From Clostridiales bacterium (GTDB taxonomy: Bacteria > Bacillota_A > Clostridia > Christensenellales > Borkfalkiaceae): DNA of 6,048 bases. Under the pieces are notes generated by a model, which did not search any database, had not been told where the DNA came from, and worked only from the letters and a program-made list of their open reading frames with translations. Both the position numbers and the translations under genes were made by a program. Each line of letters starts with the position of its first letter. The first letter of the stretch is position 1. The stretch is taken from assembly GCA_015055785.1 (NCBI GenBank), contig SVHQ01000117.1:1-6048 (forward strand). The letters run 5' to 3'. Shown piece by piece: positions 1-6,048 of this stretch.

Positions 1-1472
1 ACGTCGCCCGAAGAATGCCCGCTGGCGCTGGCTTCGTATTTCTTATCCCCTTTCTTTGCTTCATATTCAGGCGAAGAGGAATCCTCAGGCCACTTTTCTT
101 CACTGGGAATACCGAAATACAATAACGGCGAATCTTCCGTAACGTACAACCGAATACGAATCGTTGCATATTCGTTTACCTTTACCGCTTCGTCAAACTG
201 GTAAATCAACGAACCGTAGCTGTTGGTAGAAAACTTCATATATCCGTCAAAATCGGACACGTTCCCTTTTTCATCCGTCAACGGTTCTTCAATATATTGA
301 ATTTTCGCCGCAAGGTTGTTCAACAGATAACCGTTCGTGAAACTCTTTTCAAAATTATCTTCCGTTTCATTGATAAAGCGCACGGAAACCTCTACGTCCT
401 CGTCAGGCATCACGAAATATTCTTCTTCTACTGCCTTACCATTGACGTACCAACGTTTAATTGGCTTATTATATTCGGGATTATTTTTGGGATTTTTAAG
501 AACAAGCGGAATAATATCGCCGTATAACGCATCTACGGTATAATCCACACTGCCATCCGTATACGTAAACGAACAAGTATGCGGCCCATAAATATGAATG
601 GGCAATACCTTTTCATAGTTTTCCCCACCATATTCAAACACGCAAGCGATGGTTGTATCACCACCCGTAAGAGGTATTAACATTCCGTCCTCTACCATAG
701 CGATATCGGTATCTGCAACCGTGAACGTTACGTTGTCTACCGTTTTCACTTCTCCGTTTTCATTGGCATACATCACCAAAGTGAGCGAATTGCCTACACA
801 TACGTCTTTCCCTACAAAGGAGGGATAAAATTCTGTTTGCTTTTCTGTTACGTTAACCTTGATATTTTTCGCAACTTCGCCGTGAGAGGAATTTACTTTC
901 ACCAACACGTTTGCCGTGCCTACGCCAATCGCGCGAATCATCCCATTCTCTACCGTTGCAACCAAAGTGTTATCGCTATTCATTTGCACCGTGCCGTCAA
1001 TCGTTTCCCCTAAATAGGTATACGTATAGGTCACTGCAAACTCGTCACCCACAAACAAAGCAATGTTGTCTTGTTTTAAGGATAAGCACGGAATTGGATA
1101 GGTTTCGGGATCGTATACCACAATTTCAATAAGACCTGAACGCCCCGTGTTGCTCATTGCTTTTACGACCGCTGTCCCAACTGCCTTTCCTTCTACGACG
1201 CCATTTTCCGAAACTGAAACAACGCTTGCGTCATTCGTTGTATACGTTACGGTTTCACCGTCTTCTAAATTGGCAAGGGAAAGCTGTCTCGTTTCTCCAA
1301 CGAGCATCTCTATCTTTCTTTCAGTAAACGCAATCGAAGGAATCACTACTTCTTCGTTGTTCTCGCTTTGAGAAGATCTGTCAGGATCATCCAAGCTTTT
1401 ACAAGCCGTTGCCCCAAACGCGCACACCGTCATACATAATGCAATAAACGTAAGAATATATTTCTTTTTCAT
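1..1472 (-). CDS. Lipoprotein with tandem Ig-like (BIG_2-type) domains, 3' end beyond window
   Basis: 490 codons are visible and the frame has no stop before the window edge. The ATG at 1472 gives a good lipoprotein signal (MKKKYILTFIALC...) with lipobox ATAC at residues 21-24 and predicted anchoring at Cys24. A weak AAGAGA (1483-1478) lies 5 nt upstream of it. An in-frame ATG at 1499 would add nine residues but has a poorer ribosome site. After an acidic/Ser-rich linker (~25-42) there are three Ig-like repeats, at about 43-119, 126-208 and 213-294. Each has a BIG_2 pattern: a L-x-V-G-[ED] turn, then V-[SA]-[TV]-V-[SE]-[EN]-x-G near the end, then G-x-G-T-A-x-V in the first two. Residues ~295-367 resemble an InlB/MPD-type unit: R-W-Y-V-N-G-K, then V-M-P-D-E-D-V-E-V-S-V. 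Residues ~370-490 form a beta-rich region (L-I-Y-Q-F-D, I-R-I-R-L-Y-V). Such lipoproteins usually bind or present something at the cell surface; the ligand is unknown. It lies 126 bp after the preceding lipoprotein gene on the same strand. Confidence 0.85.
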   Translation of the reverse strand, partial: MKKKYILTFIALCMTVCAFGATACKSLDDPDRSSQSENNEEVVIPSIAFTERKIEMLVGETRQLSLANLEDGETVTYTTNDASVVSVSENGVVEGKAVGTAVVKAMSNTGRSGLIEIVVYDPETYPIPCLSLKQDNIALFVGDEFAVTYTYTYLGETIDGTVQMNSDNTLVATVENGMIRAIGVGTANVLVKVNSSHGEVAKNIKVNVTEKQTEFYPSFVGKDVCVGNSLTLVMYANENGEVKTVDNVTFTVADTDIAMVEDGMLIPLTGGDTTIACVFEYGGENYEKVLPIHIYGPHTCSFTYTDGSVDYTVDALYGDIIPLVLKNPKNNPEYNKPIKRWYVNGKAVEEEYFVMPDEDVEVSVRFINETEDNFEKSFTNGYLLNNLAAKIQYIEEPLTDEKGNVSDFDGYMKFSTNSYGSLIYQFDEAVKVNEYATIRIRLYVTEDSPLLYFGIPSEEKWPEDSSSPEYEAKKGDKKYEASASGHSSGD

Positions 1473-1511
1473 GGAATTCTCTTTTATCAATATTTTCATA
1501 TTTCACTCACA

Positions 1512-1554
1512 ATACGGGAGAGGTATTACAGGTATTCCGCAACACCCTCCCTAT
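1512..1554 (-). other. Imperfect stem-loop in the gap between the two lipoprotein genes
   Basis: On the minus strand the left arm 1554-1541 (ATAGGGAGGGTGTT) can pair with the right arm 1527-1512. The pairs are GGTGTT/AATACC (one G-T wobble), GGGAG/CTCCC and ATA/TAT. Single bulged nucleotides sit at 1521 and 1515, and the 13-nt loop is 1540-1528. This gives 14 pairs about 40 nt before the downstream start codon. No run of U follows the stem, so it is not a standard intrinsic terminator. It could be a processing or stability hairpin, or a weak attenuator; which one is not determinable from sequence. The rest of the 126-bp gap is AT-rich, with no convincing -35/-10 pair. Confidence 0.5.
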
Positions 1555-1598
1555 ACTGTCAGTTGATTTGCTTAAAAAATAGCCTTTAAAAAGTTGAT

Positions 1599-4500
1599 TT
1601 AGTTTACTTTGCTAAATATTTTAAGGGCGTGCATTTCCGTAATTTCCGCCTGCGACCAAGCGTCAAACTGGAAGTCGATAACAAGCCCTGCCGTACCGTT
1701 CAATACGTCCGCAGAAAGCGCCGTCGTAATCACCGTCGCGCCGCCGTCGTTATTCGTTTTACTGTCGTCCGTCACCGTCAATACGCCGTCTTTAATCATG
1801 ACCTTGAAAGAATGTCCTTTCGAAGCATCAAACGAGAAGGATTGACCGCCAATCGTAATCTTACCGTTACCGCTAGCAATGGCAAACAAGCCGAAATATG
1901 CTTCTTCAAGCGCCGCATAGTTAACCCCTTTCAAAGTCATCGTACCGTCATGAGGGGTCGCATTGAATTGTGCCATATGGAAAGTTTTATACGTTGTATT
2001 GTATTCCTGATGATATCCCGTTGCCCCATCGTGATTGTTGCCTGCGTCGTGAGCGCCCGCAACCGTAGGGTCGTTGGCGTTTTTCAAATAAGCTTTCGGC
2101 GTTGTGTCAGGAATCGTTGTCATACGCATTTCGGTAATTTCCGCCTTCGACCAAGCGTCGAACTGGAAGTCGATAACAAGCCCTGCCGTGCCGTTCAATA
2201 CGTCCGCCGAAAGCGTCGTCGTAATCACTGTCGCACCACCGTCGTTATTCGTTTTACTGTCGTCCGTCATCGTCAAAACGCCCTCTTTAATCATTACCTT
2301 GAAGTAATGCTCTTTCGAACTATCAAACGAGAATGATTGACCGCCAATCGTAATCTTACCGTTACCGCCAGCAATGGCAAACAAGCCGAAGTAAGTTTCT
2401 GCGCTTGCATTGTAATTAAACTTAGGAAGCGTAACAGGGCCGTCGTAATTACCAGATTCGAATTGAATCAGGTGCACGTACGTTTCATACGACGTGTTGT
2501 ACCCAGTATGGTGACCGCCCCAGCCCGTTTGGATGCGTTCGCCTTTATCCGACGCACCGTTAGAACTATCTACAGTCGGGTCATTTTCAAGAATAACAAC
2601 CTGCGATTTTTCAACGTATTTTTCATCGATAATCGCATTGATTGCCGCAACGTTTGCTTGATGCCATTCACTTGCCTTATCTTCTGCGGAGAGCGAATCG
2701 GAGTACTTTTGATATGTTTCAATTGCCTCAATTTGCGCACCCGCATCAGTCGCATCAATTACTGCCTGACAAAGCGCATAGTCTTTTGCTGCAACAATAA
2801 TCGCGGGTTGAACATAGCCTGCTTTTTCATATTCGGTCATATATTCTTCCGCTTTGCAATATGCATTCACCGCTGCAACCTCTGCTTTGCTCCCCGTCAA
2901 ATCGTTTGCATTTTCAGGAAGCTGCGCGAGCGCGGAAGCCATTTCCGCCTTATAATCAAGGGCGTACTTCGTCACGTGGAATTCACTGATGAAAACACGC
3001 ACGTAAGCGGTCAGTTCGCAATCAAACGTAAGCCCTTCGCTGCCGTTGATGACGCTTGCGGGAAGCTCGATACGCGCAATATCCGCCGTCGCGCTGTTTA
3101 CTTCGCGCAATACTGCATACGTACCCGTTGCGTCCGTGATAACGCTGAACAATCTATTTCTGTTGCCGTCTGTATTCTTCGGCGTAACGTCCACACCGTT
3201 TAAGGTAATTGTACCCAAACCGCCGCCATCTTCCATGAAGAATGCGAAATCCACTTTAGAATACAAAACATAATTCAGTTTCGGCAAGGTTATGTAATGA
3301 TCGCCAGCCAACGAACCGTTTACACCGAACGTCAAGCCTTCGTTCAGTTGTCTATCTGCCGTACCATTCCAATCAATAACGTAATCGCTGTCAAAATACC
3401 AGCTTGCATTGCCGTTTGCTTTCACGTCGTCAATCATGGTCGTATTAACGTCCACTTTGCTGTTATCGTGGATATACGTTGCCGAAATTTCCGATTTTTC
3501 ACTCGTTTCCAAAATAGCGCACCAGCTTGCAACAAGCTCGATATCCTTTTCTACGGGCGCATTGAAATCGTATGCAACGCCGTCCAAATACCAACCGTTG
3601 AAAATATATCCATCAAGCTCCGCTGTTACCGCCGTAGCCGTCTGATTATAAGGAACGTTTTGCGTTTCTGCCTCACCGTTTACGAAGGTTACCGCATAAA
3701 CCTCTGCATCTGCCTTTGCTTCCACGATGATTGTCGTTTCCGAGTATACGGTGCATTCTTCTACCGTCTTATTCCAACTTGCATTTTTATAATGCTCAGG
3801 TGCCGCAGGCACTGCGGGAAGCGCAAATTCATCCACGTTTTCAACCGTATACATAATTTCCGTCGTATTGCCGTCAAAGTCTACAAACTGCACCTTGTAT
3901 TCAATTGCCTTAAATTTCGCCGTCAGGGTCATTTCGCCCGATACCGTATCTTCGGCAAAATTCCATTTCGTTTCCCCGTTATACCAACCATCGAAGGTGT
4001 AGTAATCCTTCGTAGGCGCGGTAGGTTCTTCCAAAAGCAAGCCTTCCCCTACTTTCCCCGAAGATACTTCCGTTTCGCCGTTGACAAACTTTACCGTATG
4101 TTCGATGCGAACGTATGTAGCCGTTACCACAATGGGGTCTTCCGAATAACTCAAATATTCTTCTGGAGCCTTATTCCAACATCCATCCGTAAAATGTTCG
4201 GGAGCTTGGGGAAGAGTGGGAGCAACGAACGAGCTTACATTTTCACAAGTATAGGTCTTTTCTTCAACCAGTGTTTCGCCGTCTGCGCCTACGAATTTAA
4301 CCGTATAAACCTTTGCCGTCCATTTTGCCGTAAGCGTTACGTTCGCCGTAACTTTATCCGTTGCAAAGTTCCATTTCGTTTCCCCATTATACCAACCGTC
4401 AAAGGTATAATAAGCTTTCACTGGTGCGGTAGGTTCTTCAAGAGTTTTCCCTTCCTCTACCGTTTCCGTCCTTACTTCAGCCCCGTTTGCTCCATCAAAG

Positions 4501-4682
4501 GAAACCGTATACTCTTCCTTTTTCGTGTCGTTTGTAGAGCTGTTTTCGCCCGAGCCCTCTATGGAGCTTTCCGTATTGCTGCTTTGCCAATCAAATATAT
4601 CTCCGCAAGAACTCATAACGCCAACACTTGCCACGGACATAGCCAAACAAACTAACAACATAATCAGCTTTTTATTTCTCAT
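1599..4682 (-). CDS. Large lipoprotein with five InlB-type repeats and three C-terminal beta-rich modules
   Basis: This is a complete 1027-residue protein. I chose the ATG at 4682 because AAGGAG (4695-4690) sits 7 nt upstream and it opens directly on a signal peptide (MRNKKLIMLLV...). The in-frame ATG at 4700 would place that SD inside the gene. A lipobox-like VMSSC ends at Cys26, predicting lipid anchoring outside the membrane. A Ser/Asn/Glu-rich linker follows (~33-57). Then come five Listeria-Bacteroides (InlB B-type) repeats: ~57-122, 125-191, 194-259, 261-324 and 328-387. Repeats 1, 3 and 5 carry F-[DN]-G-W-Y; repeats 2 and 4 carry P-x-x-P-x-A-P-E-H and W-N-K. Next are a beta-rich module (~392-574), an Ala/Glu-rich helical segment (~575-694), and two further module copies (~695-857 and ~867-1023). 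The shared module signature is L-P-K-[LF]-N-Y, then a Gly-rich strand (G-x-I-T-[IL]-[GN]-G), then V-[LI]-N-G-[ST]-[AE]-G-L. I do not recognise the module family; a carbohydrate-binding or adhesion role is inferred from architecture and neighbours. The lack of catalytic motifs suggests a binding or scaffold protein. Confidence 0.9.
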   Translation of the reverse strand: MRNKKLIMLLVCLAMSVASVGVMSSCGDIFDWQSSNTESSIEGSGENSSTNDTKKEEYTVSFDGANGAEVRTETVEEGKTLEEPTAPVKAYYTFDGWYNGETKWNFATDKVTANVTLTAKWTAKVYTVKFVGADGETLVEEKTYTCENVSSFVAPTLPQAPEHFTDGCWNKAPEEYLSYSEDPIVVTATYVRIEHTVKFVNGETEVSSGKVGEGLLLEEPTAPTKDYYTFDGWYNGETKWNFAEDTVSGEMTLTAKFKAIEYKVQFVDFDGNTTEIMYTVENVDEFALPAVPAAPEHYKNASWNKTVEECTVYSETTIIVEAKADAEVYAVTFVNGEAETQNVPYNQTATAVTAELDGYIFNGWYLDGVAYDFNAPVEKDIELVASWCAILETSEKSEISATYIHDNSKVDVNTTMIDDVKANGNASWYFDSDYVIDWNGTADRQLNEGLTFGVNGSLAGDHYITLPKLNYVLYSKVDFAFFMEDGGGLGTITLNGVDVTPKNTDGNRNRLFSVITDATGTYAVLREVNSATADIARIELPASVINGSEGLTFDCELTAYVRVFISEFHVTKYALDYKAEMASALAQLPENANDLTGSKAEVAAVNAYCKAEEYMTEYEKAGYVQPAIIVAAKDYALCQAVIDATDAGAQIEAIETYQKYSDSLSAEDKASEWHQANVAAINAIIDEKYVEKSQVVILENDPTVDSSNGASDKGERIQTGWGGHHTGYNTSYETYVHLIQFESGNYDGPVTLPKFNYNASAETYFGLFAIAGGNGKITIGGQSFSFDSSKEHYFKVMIKEGVLTMTDDSKTNNDGGATVITTTLSADVLNGTAGLVIDFQFDAWSKAEITEMRMTTIPDTTPKAYLKNANDPTVAGAHDAGNNHDGATGYHQEYNTTYKTFHMAQFNATPHDGTMTLKGVNYAALEEAYFGLFAIASGNGKITIGGQSFSFDASKGHSFKVMIKDGVLTVTDDSKTNNDGGATVITTALSADVLNGTAGLVIDFQFDAWSQAEITEMHALKIFSKVN
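1632..1898 (-). repeat. Direct repeat, distal copy: last C-terminal module of the lipoprotein
   Basis: This 267-bp block codes for residues ~929-1017 and matches 2127-2393 at a fixed 495-bp (165-codon) offset with no indels in the core. In protein, 81 of 89 positions are identical. It runs from A-Y-F-G-L-F-A-I-A through D-D-S-K-T-N-N-D-G-G to A-E-I-T-E-M. It encodes the core of the last C-terminal module. Confidence 0.9.
2127..2393 (-). repeat. Direct repeat, proximal copy: second C-terminal module of the lipoprotein
   Basis: This is the partner of 1632-1898, coding for residues ~764-852. The eight differences between copies are G/S, S/A, E/G, Y/S, E/D, M/V, T/A and K/Q. The flanks, including the shared N-D-P-T-V near each module start, are far more diverged. 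Either only the core was homogenised, or the flanks are under different selection. Confidence 0.9.
2601..2960 (-). other. Predicted alpha-helical segment inside the lipoprotein
   Basis: This segment codes for residues ~575-694. It is rich in Ala, Glu, Lys and Tyr with heptad-like hydrophobic spacing (for example A-E-V-A-A-V-N-A-Y, then A-I-I-V-A-A-K-D-Y-A-L, then A-A-I-N-A-I-I-D) and few beta-formers. It lies between the diverged first module and the near-identical second and third. It resembles the small helical-bundle spacers of Gram-positive surface proteins (FIVAR-like in general character), but I cannot assign it to a named family. A rigid stalk or spacer is a reasonable inference. Confidence 0.55.
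3954..4046 (-). repeat. InlB-type A-repeat, second highly conserved block
   Basis: Partner of 4362-4454, coding for residues ~213-243. The differences from the first copy are K/L, T/L, V/T and A/D. The intervening B repeats (P-E-H ... W-N-K type) also match each other at the same 136-residue offset, but with much lower identity. Confidence 0.85.
4362..4454 (-). repeat. InlB-type A-repeat, first highly conserved block
   Basis: Codes for 31 residues (~77-107) that include L-E-E-P-T-A-P and Y-Y-T-F-D-G-W-Y-N-G-E-T-K-W-N-F-A. It matches 3954-4046 at 27 of 31 positions with a 408-bp (136-codon) offset. That offset equals one A+B repeat pair, indicating that the pair was the unit duplicated. Confidence 0.85.
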
Positions 4683-4689
4683 AATAATT

Positions 4690-4695
4690 CTCCTT
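4690..4695 (-). promoter_or_regulatory. Shine-Dalgarno site that decides the start of the 1027-residue lipoprotein
   Basis: AAGGAG reads 5'-3' on the minus strand from 4695 to 4690, followed by 7 nt (AATTATT) and the ATG at 4682. The upstream in-frame ATG at 4700 overlaps the previous gene's stop as TAATG, but it would translate the SD itself and add MIRRII ahead of a normal signal peptide. The site lies in the 17-bp gap after the DUF4838 gene, consistent with translation from one shared transcript. Confidence 0.85.
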
Positions 4696-4699
4696 ATCA

Positions 4700-6048
4700 T
4701 TATTTTTTAAGATTATCGAACAATCCCGCCGTCAAATTTCCACCTTCTTTTTCCTTATTGATATCAAACTTGAATGTGTAGAAATTGAACTCGTCCACCA
4801 ACGCATTGATTTCTTTCTGCGTGTAGCTACTGCTATAATATTTCAGTTTCGTATAAGTCAACGTTAATTCTAATTCTTTAATGCGATTATACAACTTTTC
4901 ATACATATCCAAATCTTCCGTCTTATAATGGTTGATTTTTTCGTATGCTTTTTTGAAAATGCGGTCGATTTGGTCAACGACTCCTTCCGTCCATATATCA
5001 CTGTCGCCGATATTCGAGTAGATATCACTTGTATAGGACATTCCGTTAAGCACGGAGGCTTGTTCGTAACGCAGACGCGTTAAATCGTAATACATACGGA
5101 TTTCTTCGGCTGCGTCTTTGTAAAAATGCGCCATAAACTCATTGACAAGATCATCGTAATTTTTGGAAGTATCCCAAAGAATTTGCGATTCAATAAAATA
5201 ACGCATTTCTTGGAAGCAAGGCTGGTTAGTCGTATTCGCGCCTTGACTGTGAATGAAATCAACGCCATGCTCCGCATACTGTGCAGCTTGCTCTCTAAAC
5301 GTATCAAAATTATTGAAGTTATAGAAGAAATGATGGAAATTCGTATCGTACGTATACAACAAGAATTGATTTTTCCTTCCTTCCAAGAAATCCTTCCACT
5401 TCAACAGATTGGAATACACATCTTGATTTTCCACGTCTGTCAACGTTTTGGAATAATCGGTGTAAATCGGTGCGAAATAGAAATCGATATTATCCGCCGC
5501 AGGGATAACCTTATCGCTAAAAGGCACCCATTTTCCGTTTGCGTCTTGTTTAACGGGAGGCGTTTCCGTTGCATAGTACGCAAATACGACCAATCTAATT
5601 TCACGACCAGGGAAATCTTTTGCCGCCCACTCATTTACATAATGTGCAACGCGATTGATGAACTGCATCTGCAAGCCTGCATCGTTCAATGCCCAGTCCT
5701 CTTTCGCCTGTTGACAACGGCTGCAATTACAGAACAGCGTTACGTCAGCTTGCCCTATACCAAAATACGTTTTTGTGGGATCGGCCTTAATTCTTTGATA
5801 AATATCTTCCGCTGCCTGCTTATACAGTTCCTCGCCGCCCGTCCAGCAAAGCTGTACACCTGATTCGGAGAACCAATGATCGGGCGTACCGTCCTCTTTT
5901 ACCGTCCCGTATTTATGCGCGTTGTACCAAAGGTCTTTGTTGATAACGCCATGTCCGCCCTTTCTCAGCTGTACGTGCATTTCGCCGCCCCAAGCCCAGC
6001 CTTCGTCTTTAGTAACCGTACGTGTTCTGCGCAAGTAATCTTCGTTTG
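4700..6048 (-). CDS. DUF4838 family protein (glycoside-hydrolase-like TIM barrel), 5' end beyond window
   Basis: The frame is open to the window edge, so 448 residues plus a TAA stop (4702-4700) are visible and the N-terminus is missing. A TTG at 6034 is not a credible start, because the frame continues upstream as N-E-D-Y-L-R-R and the RR segment is typical of the family interior. Numbering from the first whole codon (6046), the DUF4838 hallmarks are: a GGEMH region near residues 20-24; QLCWTG at 65-70; a strand with GIGQAD at 96-101 followed by the cysteine motif CNCSRC at 106-111 (5714-5731); barrel-like strands around LVVFAYY (~152-158), FYFAPIYTDY (~189-198), FLLYTYD (~228-234) and VDFIHSQGA (~262-270); then ILWDTSKNYDDLVNEF (~289-304) and a helical C-terminus. 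DUF4838 proteins are TIM-barrel, GH-like, and some are assigned to GH163 (endo-beta-N-acetylglucosaminidase). The substrate here is unknown. Any signal peptide would lie outside the window. The gene ends 17 bp before a lipoprotein gene, so the two are probably co-transcribed. Family assignment is confident; enzymatic activity is inference. Confidence 0.88.
   Translation of the reverse strand, partial: NEDYLRRTRTVTKDEGWAWGGEMHVQLRKGGHGVINKDLWYNAHKYGTVKEDGTPDHWFSESGVQLCWTGGEELYKQAAEDIYQRIKADPTKTYFGIGQADVTLFCNCSRCQQAKEDWALNDAGLQMQFINRVAHYVNEWAAKDFPGREIRLVVFAYYATETPPVKQDANGKWVPFSDKVIPAADNIDFYFAPIYTDYSKTLTDVENQDVYSNLLKWKDFLEGRKNQFLLYTYDTNFHHFFYNFNNFDTFREQAAQYAEHGVDFIHSQGANTTNQPCFQEMRYFIESQILWDTSKNYDDLVNEFMAHFYKDAAEEIRMYYDLTRLRYEQASVLNGMSYTSDIYSNIGDSDIWTEGVVDQIDRIFKKAYEKINHYKTEDLDMYEKLYNRIKELELTLTYTKLKYYSSSYTQKEINALVDEFNFYTFKFDINKEKEGGNLTAGLFDNLKK

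Noticed and set aside
297..1371. Several short plus-strand open frames of 68-76 codons
   Set aside because: All are antisense to the Ig-like lipoprotein gene, which reads through continuously from 1472 to 1 on the minus strand.
1473..1598. Possible promoter (TTGTGA with a downstream AT-rich TGATAA) or intrinsic terminator
   Set aside because: The -10 match is poor and the only good hairpin lacks a U-tract. The AT-rich stretch after the stop codon forms only a weak 5-bp A/T stem.
1629..3203. Two consecutive plus-strand open frames (235 and 288 codons)
   Set aside because: These have the same phase and the same explanation as the 452-codon frame. They mirror the duplicated modules, so their internal repeats are inherited from the real gene.
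3297..4655. 452-codon open frame on the plus strand
   Set aside because: It is codon-phase-aligned antisense to the repeat lipoprotein and its openness follows from the lack of TTA/CTA/TCA codons there. Its translation is rich in Arg, Cys, Phe and Ile with no domain pattern, and there is no ribosome site.
5126..5863. 245-codon open frame on the plus strand
   Set aside because: It is antisense to the DUF4838 gene, whose protein has many family hallmarks. The translated sequence shows no recognisable domain.
6032..6034. TTG as the start codon of the DUF4838 gene
   Set aside because: The frame is open upstream to the window edge and the first visible residues already belong to the family interior. 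The true start lies outside the window.

Overview
All real coding content in this window lies on the minus strand. It consists of three consecutive genes read right to left, and the first and third run off the window edges. The organism is most likely an uncultured gut-type Firmicute (Clostridia-like). The evidence is a clear AAGGAG Shine-Dalgarno site, moderate GC content, Gram-positive-style lipoprotein signal peptides (KKK/RNKK n-region, hydrophobic core, Cys at about position 25), InlB-type and Ig-like surface repeats, and a DUF4838 protein. This placement is inference. Bacteroidetes also carry DUF4838 and InlB-type repeats, but the strong SD site argues against them.

Layout in transcription order. 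(1) 6048 to 4700: the C-terminal 448 residues of a DUF4838 protein. This is a TIM-barrel, glycoside-hydrolase-like family, some members of which are classed as GH163. The N-terminus is outside the window. (2) 4682 to 1599: a complete 1027-residue lipoprotein, 17 bp downstream. It has five InlB-type repeats in alternating A-B-A-B-A order, then three copies of an unrecognised beta-rich module. An alpha-helical segment separates module copy 1 from copies 2 and 3. The last two copies share a 267-bp core at a 495-bp period that is about 91% identical in protein, so this looks like a recent duplication. (3) After a 126-bp gap containing an imperfect hairpin, 1472 to 1: the first 490 residues of a second lipoprotein. 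It has about three Ig-like (BIG_2-type) domains, a short InlB-like unit and a beta-rich domain that continues past the edge.

Together these look like an extracytoplasmic glycan-interaction cassette: a putative glycan-cleaving enzyme co-transcribed with two membrane-anchored, multi-domain proteins that could bind carbohydrate or hold structures at the surface. No substrate can be named from sequence. No RNA genes, mobile elements, CRISPR arrays or convincing promoters were seen. The long plus-strand open frames are antisense shadows of the minus-strand genes.
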